The position numbers and the translations under genes are program-made. A stretch of DNA of 64,000 nucleotides, taken from positions 1-64,000 of the forward strand of contig NZ_POVU01000013.1 in NCBI RefSeq assembly GCF_003261585.1, in the 5' to 3' direction. Of this stretch, positions 35,636-45,425 are shown piece by piece. This stretch comes from Acinetobacter sp. MB5. GTDB lineage: Bacteria; Pseudomonadota; Gammaproteobacteria; Pseudomonadales; Moraxellaceae. Position 1 is the first letter of the stretch; each line of letters opens with the position of its first letter. The notes beneath the pieces are model-generated. The model saw nothing but the letters and a program-made list of their open reading frames with translations. It was not told where the DNA came from and searched no databases.

Positions 35636-36604
35636 ATGGGTATAGATATGCATTTTGCACAACAATCTCTCAATATCGCTATTTTTGGACTAAGTTTAAA
35701 AGTACTTAGTGAAATTAAATTGGTTATTGAAAACCTGCTCCCAAAAGATACGCTGATTAACTGGACAAATATTGCCGATCCAAAACTTCAGGTATTAATG
35801 GTCAATGATATGTTTTTCGATGCTCCGAGCATTCAGAAGCTAATTAAGAACCAAAATATAAGATTATTACGCCTCATTACCCATGCAACCAAACATGGGA
35901 AAATTGAAGATAATATTTTGTATTTACCTCTTTCAGATACAAATTCACTCAAAAATTGGTTGTCTGAAGAACCTATTACTACCGAAGTTCAGTCATCGAA
36001 TTCAGCTCATATTCAAACTGAAATCAGCAGTCAAGATTTATATATGATTGTCCAAGAGGTTTTGAACCCTGAGAATGGCAACATACAAGTATTCGACCAA
36101 CATGGAATTCTTGCTATGGTTGACCCACGTAATCAATGGGTATGGGTTTCTCGTGACAAAATCACCCATAAAACTGATGACAGTCTAAATACAGTGTATG
36201 CAACGATGAATGATCGCCACGCATTCAATGATATTCAGCGTCAGGATTTAAAAAACTGGCTATGGAATTTATTATGGCGTTCTCCTACATTTCATCACTT
36301 TGTGAAAGCTCAGGACTGCTTTTATCTCAAGCAATGGCCACAACCTGAAAGCAAACAGGATCGCTACGATATCATGCGAATGTCTGCATGTTTTGCTCAA
36401 GGTGCAAATATTATTACTGTAGCTGAGCGCTTAGGTCTTTCCGTTGATCGCGTAATTCAATTTGTATCGTCAGCACGCGCTGTGGGTATGGGAACCATTA
36501 TTCATAAAAATCAGGTGAAATATCCTGCCCAGCAAGCATCCTCTGAAGATTCGGGGTTAATGAAAAAATTCTTTGGGAAACTGCGTCGCCGCTTAGGCTT
36601 ATAG
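35636..36604 (+). CDS. Cassette protein with C-terminal HTH-like segment
   Basis: About 322 residues. No clear Shine-Dalgarno precedes the start; the ATG at 35648 is an alternative. I do not recognise the N-terminal ~230 residues, which include a receiver-like LNIAIFGLSLKVLSEIKLVI start. Near residues 255-290 lies ANIITVAERLGLSVDRVIQF, then a turn and a beta-like end, resembling the winged-helix DUF742 (CvnC) position of actinobacterial conservons. The tail is very basic (KKFFGKLRRRLGL). Its stop overlaps the upstream end of the GTPase reading frame. Confidence 0.55.
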   Translation: MGIDMHFAQQSLNIAIFGLSLKVLSEIKLVIENLLPKDTLINWTNIADPKLQVLMVNDMFFDAPSIQKLIKNQNIRLLRLITHATKHGKIEDNILYLPLSDTNSLKNWLSEEPITTEVQSSNSAHIQTEISSQDLYMIVQEVLNPENGNIQVFDQHGILAMVDPRNQWVWVSRDKITHKTDDSLNTVYATMNDRHAFNDIQRQDLKNWLWNLLWRSPTFHHFVKAQDCFYLKQWPQPESKQDRYDIMRMSACFAQGANIITVAERLGLSVDRVIQFVSSARAVGMGTIIHKNQVKYPAQQASSEDSGLMKKFFGKLRRRLGL

Positions 36605-36615
36605 TGAGTTCTTAT

Positions 36616-37149
36616 ATGATATTACAGCAATACAAAATCGTTTTTGGCGGTACAATGGGTTCAGGTAAGTCGACAGCAATTCGCGCTTTATCTGAGATTG
36701 AAGTTGTGGGAAGTGAAGCAGTCAATACCGACGCCCAAGCTCATGTGAAATCACATACAACTGTTGGCATTGAATATGGTGAAATTACATTAAGCGATGG
36801 CATTAAAGTTGGCTTATACGGAACACCAGGACAAGATCGCTTTGATTTTATCTGGTCTGTAATTTGCCAAGGCGCTATTGGCAGTATAGTACTGATCGAT
36901 CACCAAGTAGAAAATCCTCTTGAAGACTTAGCACATTATCTTTCGGCATTTCGTAATACCAACCAAAATATTGTGATTGGTATTACCCATGTTGACAAAA
37001 AAATCGAACGCCCAACTCTTATTTATCGTGAATGGCTAGAACAACAGAACATTAACTACCCATTATTTTTTATTGATGCTCGTCTACAAGATGATGTCCT
37101 GCTTCTTGTGGAAGCAATGGTTGCAAACACCGAAGTGAATTTTACTTAA
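36616..37149 (+). CDS. Small Ras-like GTPase of the MglA/CvnD kind
   Basis: A 177-residue GTPase. The P-loop is GGTMGSGKST (11-20), switch I has TTVGIEYGE (Thr49), the G3 motif is YGTPGQDRF (68-76) where MglA-type proteins have TVPGQ, and G4 reads THVD (124-127). G5 is near IDAR. It belongs to the COG2229-like GTPases that pair with Roadblock proteins. The GTG at 36604 is an alternative start overlapping the previous stop, but the ATG at 36616 fits the family start better. It probably acts as a polarity or signalling switch controlled by the Roadblock neighbours. Confidence 0.82.
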   Translation: MILQQYKIVFGGTMGSGKSTAIRALSEIEVVGSEAVNTDAQAHVKSHTTVGIEYGEITLSDGIKVGLYGTPGQDRFDFIWSVICQGAIGSIVLIDHQVENPLEDLAHYLSAFRNTNQNIVIGITHVDKKIERPTLIYREWLEQQNINYPLFFIDARLQDDVLLLVEAMVANTEVNFT

Positions 37150-37172
37150 TTTATTTTTCAGAGGCTTTTTTT

Positions 37173-37607
37173 ATGCTCAATAGTGATTTTACTACACCTC
37201 TCTCCCGTAAAGTATCGAGTGAATTCGTTCAAAATGCCAACGATCAGCTTCAACAACTTTTAAGTTCAGTTTCTGGCGTGCAATATGTGATGCTCTGCTC
37301 AAGTGATGGTTTTGAAATCACTAGTGTGTACAAACGAAATATGGCTAACGGCAGTAAAATTGCAGCTGTAAGTAGTTCAATTTTAGCCATGATCGCCGCA
37401 TTTTTAAAAGAGATTCAACTCACTGGCTGTCAATCTGTGACGCTTGATGCTGAAAACGGCAAAGCTTTTTTAACTGCAATTCCTAGTCAACATTCGATGG
37501 TGCTCGTTACATTAACGGGTAAAGATTGTCTGCTTGGACAATTACTCTACGAATTGCGTCAGACATCTCAGGCTTTGATTGATCTTGATCAAAAATATGC
37601 TGCTTAG
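37173..37607 (+). CDS. Roadblock/LC7-domain protein 2
   Basis: A 144-residue Roadblock/LC7 protein, longer than the first and more typical (QLQQLLSSVSGVQYVMLCSS, then DGFEITSVYKRN, AAVSSSILAMIAAFLKEIQL and NGKAFLTAIPSQHSMVLVTL). It starts 23 bp after the GTPase gene, with AGAGG upstream. It is the best candidate for a GTPase-activating or scaffold partner (MglB-like). Confidence 0.85.
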   Translation: MLNSDFTTPLSRKVSSEFVQNANDQLQQLLSSVSGVQYVMLCSSDGFEITSVYKRNMANGSKIAAVSSSILAMIAAFLKEIQLTGCQSVTLDAENGKAFLTAIPSQHSMVLVTLTGKDCLLGQLLYELRQTSQALIDLDQKYAA

Positions 37608-37754
37608 GCTCATAACCTAAGTTTATTATTTTTAATCCACAGAAAACGATCGCAATGAAATGCGCTTAAAATCACACTGGCTTGCTATTCTGTAAAATCA
37701 CAGAATTAAGATATATTCTTCCCCATTTTAGCTTATGGGTTCTATAACCAGAAG

Positions 37755-39323
37755 CTAAAACCGAGTGCAATTTCGTCCGTCTGCTTTGGCGTTATATAAG
37801 CACTCATCTGCACGTTTAAAAACAGTTTTCATATTTTGTGATGTCGTTGGCCAGTGTGAAACTCCTATTGAAATTGTTATGTTTCCAACCAATGAAATTG
37901 GTGTAATTTCGATTTTTTTCCGTAAGCGTTCTGCTAATTCCACGGCTGTTTCTAATTTCAACATGGCGGCAAGTACAATAAACTCCTCCCCCCCACTACG
38001 ACAGCAAATATCTTCATCACGAAAATTAGCACTGATATTTTCTGCTATTTCTTTTAATACCACATCACCTTGATCATGCCCAAAGCTATCATTAATTTTC
38101 TTAAAATAATCAATATCGATGCAAATCACAGCAAATGGAATGCTGTTTTCCATGAAATGTTTTACAGATAAATCCAGACCACGTCGATTATACAAGTGGG
38201 TTAGTGGATCCGTATTTACATGAAAATTGAGTTCCGAAATAGTTTCCTTAAAATATTTTGAACTCATCAACAAAGACATTTTAAATTTAAGTACTTCAAC
38301 AAACCAAGGTTTGATGCTTTCAATTTTTTCATCAATTTCTGGCCGATGCAGATTACTGGCCATATTGGCCAGTAAAGACAAAGGACTAGAAATCAGATAA
38401 GAAATTCGCCAAATAATGAAGAAAATTAATAGATAGAATAAAAATATTCCGATGAGCAATTCAAAAACCGTTTCACTCGCTTCTTTAAGTAATTCACTAG
38501 TTGGCTGCTGTGAAATAATGATCCAGCCTGTTGCAGGTATACGAGAAAAGCCTACTAGCTGTTCATGTCCTTGATCATCTTTAACCCGCATTTTTCCATA
38601 ATTTTGAGCTATAAGGTGCTGCTGTACATAAGTATTGGCTAATTTACCAATTTGATTTGTATCAGGATGAAATAAGATATATTGGTTTTGATCAACCACA
38701 TACATATAGTTATGTTTATAGCCATAATGGCTAGACAACATTTGACTGAGAATATTGTCTTTCTTTAAATAAATCGTTGCACCAATAAAACCTAAATAAC
38801 GATGCTGCGTGTCAAAAATAGGCTGTGAGATAAACACCAATAAATTCTTACTTGCACCATAGTAAGGAGAAGAAATAAAAGGTGCTTTGTGCTCAAGAGA
38901 AAGCTTAAACCCTAAAGTGTGATTGACTTTATCTTTTGGTAAATTCAAGGAAAGTGGTGCAAAACTGAGGAAATACCCTTTTGTATCTGAGATAACCACA
39001 CTATTAAAATAACTGGATTGATATTTTAAACGATCAACTTCTGACTGTAAGCGTTGTGGTTCATGAAAATGTTGTCCTATCTGCTGTGCACTATAAGCCA
39101 GTTCCTTTTGCATAATTCTGAAATGGCTGTCTGAGCTATTCGCAATTTTGGATGCATATTCAAGATTGACAGACAAGGCATTTTCAATCAGCTCATGTTT
39201 TTGTGTGTAGTAACTAACAATTAAAGAAATAATAAATAAACTCACTACGCTAAAAATTGCTAAATACAAAATTAGCTTGCGTAAATTCAGGTTGAGTGAG
39301 TAAATCAATTTCTTCAAGATCAT
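37755..39323 (-). CDS. Membrane diguanylate cyclase, dCache sensor + GGDEF (paralogue)
   Basis: A 522-residue paralogue of the cyclase at 32.8-34.4 kb, with the same domain order. Helices are at about 14-36 and 283-308, around a periplasmic dCache sensor. A GGDEF domain follows, with RDED (I-site RxxD) and GGEEF near 443. The catalytic part appears intact. It is convergent with the Roadblock cassette. The two cyclases differ mostly in the sensor, so they may answer different ligands. Confidence 0.92.
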   Translation of the reverse strand: MILKKLIYSLNLNLRKLILYLAIFSVVSLFIISLIVSYYTQKHELIENALSVNLEYASKIANSSDSHFRIMQKELAYSAQQIGQHFHEPQRLQSEVDRLKYQSSYFNSVVISDTKGYFLSFAPLSLNLPKDKVNHTLGFKLSLEHKAPFISSPYYGASKNLLVFISQPIFDTQHRYLGFIGATIYLKKDNILSQMLSSHYGYKHNYMYVVDQNQYILFHPDTNQIGKLANTYVQQHLIAQNYGKMRVKDDQGHEQLVGFSRIPATGWIIISQQPTSELLKEASETVFELLIGIFLFYLLIFFIIWRISYLISSPLSLLANMASNLHRPEIDEKIESIKPWFVEVLKFKMSLLMSSKYFKETISELNFHVNTDPLTHLYNRRGLDLSVKHFMENSIPFAVICIDIDYFKKINDSFGHDQGDVVLKEIAENISANFRDEDICCRSGGEEFIVLAAMLKLETAVELAERLRKKIEITPISLVGNITISIGVSHWPTTSQNMKTVFKRADECLYNAKADGRNCTRF

Positions 39324-39639
39324 ATCTTAACAATTATAGCTTCATCATTTTTTAGTTATTATAGAGTGATATTTCAAAAATATTAACTTAAAATTCCCTT
39401 ATTTATTATCAAGTTATCATTTTAATACATTCTATAAATATGTGATTATGATCAATAATTTTTTAATAAATTTGCAACACTTCACCTTTTAGTATTAAGA
39501 ATAATAATTATTTTTATACTCGATTAACAAAATTCAACACAATCCTTTTTAGACCGTACTAACTTTACTCAACTTTTGCGAATGCCATTTACCGTTAACA
39601 AAGCGATCATTTAAAAACAATACTCAATAAAAGGAACTT
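39324..39639. other. Gene-free region between cyclase 2 and the lipoprotein pseudogene
   Basis: A 316-bp A+T-rich gap that serves as the divergent promoter region of the cyclase and the decayed lipoprotein gene. I see nothing else in it. Confidence 0.4.
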
Positions 39640-40402
39640 ATGAGAATTTCCAACTCTTTATCATAATGCTATGCGCATTTTGGCTCAGTGCATGTAGCCA
39701 AAAAAAGTTGCTGAATCTACCAAATTACCCCAGAACAATAGCAATGAACATGTCAGTCAAAATAAACAACTGGGCACTCGTTAGAAGAAATGACATCAGC
39801 TCCCATGTCGACACAATTACTATAGAACGTGTTTCAGATACACCTGTATCAGAAATACAGGTTCGTTATGCACAAAAAACCATTTACAGGGCGAGCAATT
39901 AACAGCGTTTCAATCACGGCTGGACGTGTCAGTTTCTCCGTGGAAAGTGATCAAGGGCAAAAATTCGATTTTATTCGTGATGGGCAAAACTATTATTTAC
40001 AGGCTCAAGATGGTCAAAACTATCAACTTCGTTATGAGAATCATAGTGATCAAACTTTTTAAATTATAGCGAGTGTTGATGGCCCAGATGTCTGGATGGA
40101 CAACCCACTTCACGCAATGCAATTCATGGCTATATTTTGTTTCCACCTGACTATCTAATTATTGAAGGTTTTCGAAAGAGTGATGATGCTGTGGCCACAT
40201 TTACCTTGAGCAAACCTGAACAAAGTTATACTGCCAATACAACTCAAGGGGACATTAACAATACTGGAATTATTGGCACAGTTTATATGAACTGAAAACA
40301 CCGAAATCTACCACACGGCAGAAATCGAGCCAAGATGAGCCAGCTCCAAATTTTTCCCCTCAGATTCAGCATCTTAAGCCACTCAATCCCCTAATGGATT
40401 GA
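39640..40402 (+). pseudogene. Frameshifted lipoprotein gene of unknown function
   Basis: The ATG at 39640 has AAGGA five bases upstream and stops after eight codons. The next frame gives MLCAFWLSACSQKK, a lipoprotein signal (LSAC), then NMSVKINNWALVRRNDISSH. The match moves frame near 39895 (GRAINSVSITAGRVSFSVES, ending DQTF and stop). Later pieces read PPDYLIIEGFRKSDDAVATF and QGDINNTGIIGTVY, then YELKTPKSTTRQKSS to a TGA at 40400. At least three frameshifts and a gap are needed, so it is a pseudogene rather than a sequencing error. I do not know the function of the family. Confidence 0.65.
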
Positions 40403-40425
40403 ATCAGGGGATTGTCCATTTTAGA

Positions 40426-41901
40426 TTATGAGTTATACCATCCCCAAGGCTGATCGCTGTCATAACTGGTGATTTGCTTGATTTCTAAATAGTTCTCTAA
40501 TCCCCAGATTCCTAATTCACGTCCAATACCACTTTGCTTATAACCACCCCAAGGTGCTTCGGTAAAAGTCGGTTGTGAACAGTTAATCCAAATGATCCCA
40601 GCACGTAATTTACGTGCAACACGCTGACAACGAGCGATGTCTTTTGACATGACTGCACCAGCCAAACCAAAAATAGATTGATTCGCCAGTTGAATTGCCT
40701 CTTGTTCAGTTTCAAAAGCACGAATCGCAACGACAGGGCCAAAAATTTCATCAGTCCATAAGGGATGCTCTACTGGGACATCCACAAAAATCGTAGGTTC
40801 AACATAATAACCTTGTGCAAGATGGGCAGGACGTTTTCCTCCACTAATGAGCGTTACTCCATCTTCTTTTCCTTGTTGAATGGCATTCATGACCTGTTGA
40901 TATTGTTTGGCATTGACCAAAGGTCCAAGTTTTACATCTGCTTCCAAACCTTGACCAATTTTGATTTTCTGTGCAGCTTTAGCCAGTCGTATGAGAAGCT
41001 CTGGATAGATTGCTTGCTCGACCAAGACTCTAGACGTTGCTGAACAGACCTGCCCTTGGTTCCAGAAAATGCCAAACATAATCCATTCCACCGCAGCATC
41101 AAGATCACTGTCAGCGAAAATAATAAATGCAGATTTACCACCGAGTTCAAGACTCAAGTTTTTGACATTATGTGCAGCCGACTGCATGATCTGTTTACCG
41201 ACAGGTACACTGCCTGTAAAAGCCACTTTGTCGATTTCTGGATGTGCCGTCAAATATGGCCCAATTTCACTACCAATACCTGTGACGATATTCAACACCC
41301 CTGCTGGCAAACCGACTTTTTCCGCAATTCGGCCTAATTCAATGGCAGTCAGTGATGTGGCTTCAGCAGGTTTTAAAATGAGAGTACAGCCTGCGGCCAA
41401 TGCAGGTGCAACTTTCCAAGCTGCCATCAGCAGTGGATAGTTCCACGGAATAATCGCACATGCTACGCCTACTGCTTCTTTACACACCACACTACTAAAG
41501 CGCTCATCGGAAAGTGTAATCTGTTCGTCTTGGGTATCAGCAAGTTGTTCAGCCAGATCCGCATAAAAATCGAAGCAACCTGCAGCGTCCTGAATATCCC
41601 AAACTGCTTCAGGTAAAGGTTTACCATTGTCCTGAACTTCAATTTCAGCTAACTGATCTAATTGCTGACGAATTTCCTGCGCAATCGCACGTAAATACGC
41701 TGCACGTTGTTTTGGCTGCTGTGACCAGTCAGTCTGGTCAAATGCCTGTCGCGCTGCTTGTACAGCCAGTTCAGCATCTTCAACGGAAGCTGCCGCCACT
41801 TGGGCTATTTCTTTTTCATTACTCGGATCGATACTACTAAACGTTTGCCCATATTTTGGAGCAAGCCACTGACCATTGATATATAACTGATTGTATGACA
41901 T
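40426..41901 (-). CDS. Aldehyde dehydrogenase, betaine-aldehyde/aminoaldehyde type
   Basis: A 491-residue NAD(P)-dependent ALDH. I start at the ATG at 41901, with AGGA five bases before it. The general base Glu lies in LELGGKSAFI near 250 and the nucleophile Cys in NQGQVCSATSR near 285. IPWNYPLLMAAWKVAPALAA and a C-terminal QPTFTEAPWGGYKQSGIGRE follow the plant BADH / aminoaldehyde subgroup. Substrates are likely betaine aldehyde or omega-aminoaldehydes, giving an osmoprotectant or amino acid. It stands alone, without choline genes. Confidence 0.88.
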   Translation of the reverse strand: MSYNQLYINGQWLAPKYGQTFSSIDPSNEKEIAQVAAASVEDAELAVQAARQAFDQTDWSQQPKQRAAYLRAIAQEIRQQLDQLAEIEVQDNGKPLPEAVWDIQDAAGCFDFYADLAEQLADTQDEQITLSDERFSSVVCKEAVGVACAIIPWNYPLLMAAWKVAPALAAGCTLILKPAEATSLTAIELGRIAEKVGLPAGVLNIVTGIGSEIGPYLTAHPEIDKVAFTGSVPVGKQIMQSAAHNVKNLSLELGGKSAFIIFADSDLDAAVEWIMFGIFWNQGQVCSATSRVLVEQAIYPELLIRLAKAAQKIKIGQGLEADVKLGPLVNAKQYQQVMNAIQQGKEDGVTLISGGKRPAHLAQGYYVEPTIFVDVPVEHPLWTDEIFGPVVAIRAFETEQEAIQLANQSIFGLAGAVMSKDIARCQRVARKLRAGIIWINCSQPTFTEAPWGGYKQSGIGRELGIWGLENYLEIKQITSYDSDQPWGWYNS

Positions 41902-42004
41902 CACTATCCTGTAACTTTAACTTAAATAAATTGAATTCTTTAGAGTGTAACAGGATTCTCAATGCAATTTTTAGTCCAAACAAGACATTCAGTGACCCAC
42001 AATA

Positions 42005-42039
42005 AAAAACTGCCTGAGAGATCACCTCAGACAGTTTTT
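42005..42039 (-). terminator. Intrinsic terminator after the siderophore receptor
   Basis: Arms AAAAACTG(C)CTGAG and CTCAG(A)CAGTTTTT form a hairpin with one mismatch, 26 bp past the stop at 42065. On the minus strand a TTTTTT run follows. It may also act on other transcripts in the region. Confidence 0.75.
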
Positions 42040-42064
42040 AAATACAACCATCTAAACTTTCAGT

Positions 42065-44248
42065 TTAGAAATTAACAGTCCATGATAATTGTGCTGTACG
42101 TGGCGCACCAAGGAACAAATAGTCATCTCCATAGAAACTACCTGCATCTCGCCAGTATTTTTTATTGAACAAGTTGTCGATGTTGAAGCGAAGTGTGTTG
42201 TCATAACCATAAGCACGGAAGTTATAAGCTGTACCTGCATCAAATACAGTAAAGCCAGGTACTTTGACTGTGCCAGACTTATTCGCATATTTACTGCTGC
42301 TGTACTGCATGCCTGCCAGTAAGCGAAGCCCTTCTACTTGTGGGACCTGATAAGACAAATGACTCGCAAAACGTAAGGTTGGCACGTTCTGGGTTTGATG
42401 ACCCTGATATTCAGCCGTTTGTGTACCTGTTAAACGTGAACGGGTTAAAGCCAAAGTTGATGTCATATCGAGGTTTTGAGTCAGTCTACCTTGTAAACCA
42501 AGCTCCAAACCGAGATTGTGCTGTTCACCTTCAGTGACATAATCGCCTGCAGTGTCGGTATATTGATTGTCTTGCTTTAAGTCAAATAATGCCGCTGTAA
42601 AAAGAAGTGATTGCCACTGCTGCTTAATCCCCAATTCATATTGAGTCGAATGCACAGGTGCTAAAGTGGTATAAGCATTATTTGCATACCAAGGTGCTTG
42701 ACCACCATCACTTAACCCTTTTGCATAAGATGCATAGAGATGGGTATGTTCCCAAGGCTGATACATCAAGGCAAGTTGCGGCAAGAAACGATTAAAATTG
42801 GTATCTCGGATATTATTACCATCGGCATCATACGCATTTTCATTCAGATGCAATAACTTACCACCGATTAAAACCGACCATGCATCATTAAAATCAATTT
42901 GGTCGAGTAAGTTTAATGCGGTTTGCTGACTATTTAGTGACTTATAATGATTACCCAAAGTATCTGTAGTTGGATTATAAGTCACACTATTCGTATAAAT
43001 GTTCCCTGTTCCAACCCACTCATTAATCGCATCGTATTGTGCATGACGCTTATAAGTTTGCGATAGTTCTAAACTTAAAGTGTGTTGCCATGAACCTGTA
43101 TTGAACTGACCATTCAAACCTGCTTTAAATTGATTGGTTATATAAGTGTCATTCGGACTGCGGTAGTCATAAATGTCATAGTTCCCGTTTTGGTCAAAAG
43201 TATTTGCTAATGATGTTGAATAATCACAAACACTACTATAGTAACAACCATACGGGAATGATGAATAATCGTCGACCACTGCCCGACTTTGTGAAGCGGT
43301 CAGATTGGCTTTCCAGTTGTCATTGATTTTATAGCTATATTTGAGACTGGTATTTAAACTTTCATCGGTCACTGGTTTACTCCAGCTTTGATAACCGAGT
43401 AAACGACTTGAACTCACATCGCTTGGTACAGTTGTGCCATCAAGTAACTGATAACCAGGTACAGAACGCTGGCGTTGGCGTTGTGATTCAATATCAAATT
43501 CAAGTTTTGAACGATCTGAAATTTTCCAGTCCAAAGCCAAAGATCCAAACAAACGCTGACCATTGGCATGTTCAACATAAGGATGCATTTCTTCTTTGGC
43601 AATATTTACCCGATAACCAAACTGCTGATCTTCACCCAGAAAACCACCAAAGTCAGTTGCTACACGATTGCCACCATGACTGTCAGCTTCAACTGTAATA
43701 GAGTGAATGTCTTTCGGGCGTTTGGTGACATAGTTCACCACACCACCTGGTGTCGACATGCCACTTTGAATCGCACTAATGCCTTTTAAAATTTCGACTT
43801 GTTCTTTATTTTCGAGTGCAACATTTTGCTGACCACGAATCAAATTACCATTCAGTAAATAGCTTGATCCAAGGTTTAAAGCAAAACCACGCATTACAAA
43901 GTTGGGATAGTAACCAATCGCTGCATAGCCATCGCCAACTGCGGCATCATTTTTCACCACATCAGTTAAAGTTTTAGCATGCTGATCTGCAATACGCTCT
44001 GCCGTCACCGTACTGATTGACGCTGGAATTGCAGCAATATTTTTCTGTGTAAAACCAGATAAGTTAACTTTAGGCTGATAATAAGGCGTTTGTTCGGTTT
44101 GAGCAGTCACCGTAATCGTGGCCAGTTGTTGAGCATCATCTTCCGCTTCAGCATGTGCCAATACGGAGCTCAGTCCTAGACATGAAAATGAACTCACTGC
44201 CAGTAATGCTTTTTGTAAACGAGAAAATGAAAATGGATACGTATTCAC
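42065..44248 (-). CDS. TonB-dependent siderophore receptor (FhuE-like)
   Basis: A 727-residue outer-membrane receptor. The signal peptide ends near residue 33 (SSVLAHAEAE). A TonB box-like TITVTAQ follows near 43. The plug (DVVKNDAAVGDGYAAIGYYP, then FVMRGFALN) and the receptor motif VEILKGISAIQSGMSTPGG come next. A 22-strand barrel ends in AQLSWTVNF, with the terminal aromatic residue. It resembles FhuE/FpvA-type hydroxamate siderophore receptors. No siderophore ABC transporter lies beside it, so inner-membrane uptake must use a chromosomal system. The ligand is unknown. Confidence 0.88.
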   Translation of the reverse strand: MNTYPFSFSRLQKALLAVSSFSCLGLSSVLAHAEAEDDAQQLATITVTAQTEQTPYYQPKVNLSGFTQKNIAAIPASISTVTAERIADQHAKTLTDVVKNDAAVGDGYAAIGYYPNFVMRGFALNLGSSYLLNGNLIRGQQNVALENKEQVEILKGISAIQSGMSTPGGVVNYVTKRPKDIHSITVEADSHGGNRVATDFGGFLGEDQQFGYRVNIAKEEMHPYVEHANGQRLFGSLALDWKISDRSKLEFDIESQRQRQRSVPGYQLLDGTTVPSDVSSSRLLGYQSWSKPVTDESLNTSLKYSYKINDNWKANLTASQSRAVVDDYSSFPYGCYYSSVCDYSTSLANTFDQNGNYDIYDYRSPNDTYITNQFKAGLNGQFNTGSWQHTLSLELSQTYKRHAQYDAINEWVGTGNIYTNSVTYNPTTDTLGNHYKSLNSQQTALNLLDQIDFNDAWSVLIGGKLLHLNENAYDADGNNIRDTNFNRFLPQLALMYQPWEHTHLYASYAKGLSDGGQAPWYANNAYTTLAPVHSTQYELGIKQQWQSLLFTAALFDLKQDNQYTDTAGDYVTEGEQHNLGLELGLQGRLTQNLDMTSTLALTRSRLTGTQTAEYQGHQTQNVPTLRFASHLSYQVPQVEGLRLLAGMQYSSSKYANKSGTVKVPGFTVFDAGTAYNFRAYGYDNTLRFNIDNLFNKKYWRDAGSFYGDDYLFLGAPRTAQLSWTVNF

Positions 44249-44446
44249 AGTAATTGCCTAACCCCAAAAGATAATCTTACAGTCTGAATTTTGCGGGCAT
44301 GAGTATTCACAATTTTTTCTGTGGGAACAAGACATTCCATACCATATCTGATGTTTTTTATATATTATCCCGATAAAAGGTATTTTTCTGTTCAAACTCA
44401 AATCATCGAAACCGTCGACCATTTGAGTTTGATTGGCTGATTTCTT

Positions 44447-45049
44447 TTATTTAGTTGAATCACCAGGTAGAGAACAGCTTTGCAATTGAGTCACATCTTT
44501 GGTCAATGCAACCTGCTGTTTTTCTGAAATTGGCTGTAATTCATCAACCTCAATTGTACAGCGACCATTTCGTTCAACATAGTTGGCCTCATAATCTTTG
44601 CCTACCTGTGGAATAAAACTCATGGCAATCCGACAAGAATGGCTGAAATTGTCTAAATTCACACTGATGCTGGCATCCAGAACAAGCGGTTTATTGGCAT
44701 CGACCACATACTCTTTAAACGAACCGCGTGTCATAATGCCTTTATCATTCATTGTTCTCACACTCTGTTCTGTCATCGGGATACCCGCCGAAATATTTTT
44801 TATTCGTCTTGGTGTACCATTATTAAAGCGATGATGTAACCGAGTTGCAGAAGTTGCACGCCACTCATTACAAGTCCGATCTATATAATGCTTAATCACG
44901 GTATCCCCATAATTCCCATATAAGCGAATGCGAGCTTGAGAACTCGGATCATAAAATTGTTTGCTTTGTACCAAAGCTGATTTTTGTGCCATAAAACAGC
45001 CTGATAAAGGCAAAACCAATGCAGCTAAACAGAGATAGTGAAGTTTCAT
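44447..45049 (-). CDS. Hypothetical lipoprotein
   Basis: A 200-residue protein. The signal sequence ends at the lipobox LPLSGC (Cys at about residue 18). The mature part is a mixed beta pattern (IRLYGNYGDTVIKHYIDRT, with Cys pairs, and CRIAMSFIPQVGKDYEANY) reminiscent of small periplasmic beta-sandwich lipoproteins. I do not recognise a family. It is near, but not clearly in an operon with, the siderophore receptor (198 bp apart). Confidence 0.7.
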   Translation of the reverse strand: MKLHYLCLAALVLPLSGCFMAQKSALVQSKQFYDPSSQARIRLYGNYGDTVIKHYIDRTCNEWRATSATRLHHRFNNGTPRRIKNISAGIPMTEQSVRTMNDKGIMTRGSFKEYVVDANKPLVLDASISVNLDNFSHSCRIAMSFIPQVGKDYEANYVERNGRCTIEVDELQPISEKQQVALTKDVTQLQSCSLPGDSTK

Positions 45050-45345
45050 TTTTTTCCAAGTGCTTTTAAATATTTATTAAAATCGAATTTTCGATGATCT
45101 AAAGTGATTCAATAAAATCAACCACTTAAATATTACAATAAAATATTCTATATTATCAATAATTTAATATATTTATTAGTCCTTCTATTGCTCTACTTTA
45201 CCCCCACTGACAAGCAACCTTTTGAAAATACATCTGGAGAGACTTTCACCGTATTTACTTAAATGATGTAAATAGACCCATTCACCAATACTTGAATCTT
45301 CACATAAACCATGAAGAATCAATATGATATAAATTTTAGAATAAT

Positions 45346-45364
45346 AGTAGACATTCTCATTATC
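45346..45364 (+). promoter_or_regulatory. Candidate Fur box upstream of the second receptor
   Basis: AGTAGACATTCTCATTATC matches the 19-bp Fur consensus (GATAATGATAATCATTATC) at about 12 positions, including the full ATTATC half. It lies about 60 bp upstream of the receptor start, a normal operator position. The match is only partial. Confidence 0.4.
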
Positions 45365-45425
45365 TTCATAATTAGCAATTAATATACACGCCTTATAAAT
45401 TTCTAATACATGGACTTACTTAAGC

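Noticed and set aside
44249..44446. Fur box upstream of the siderophore receptor
   Set aside because: I found no sequence with sufficient agreement to the Fur consensus.
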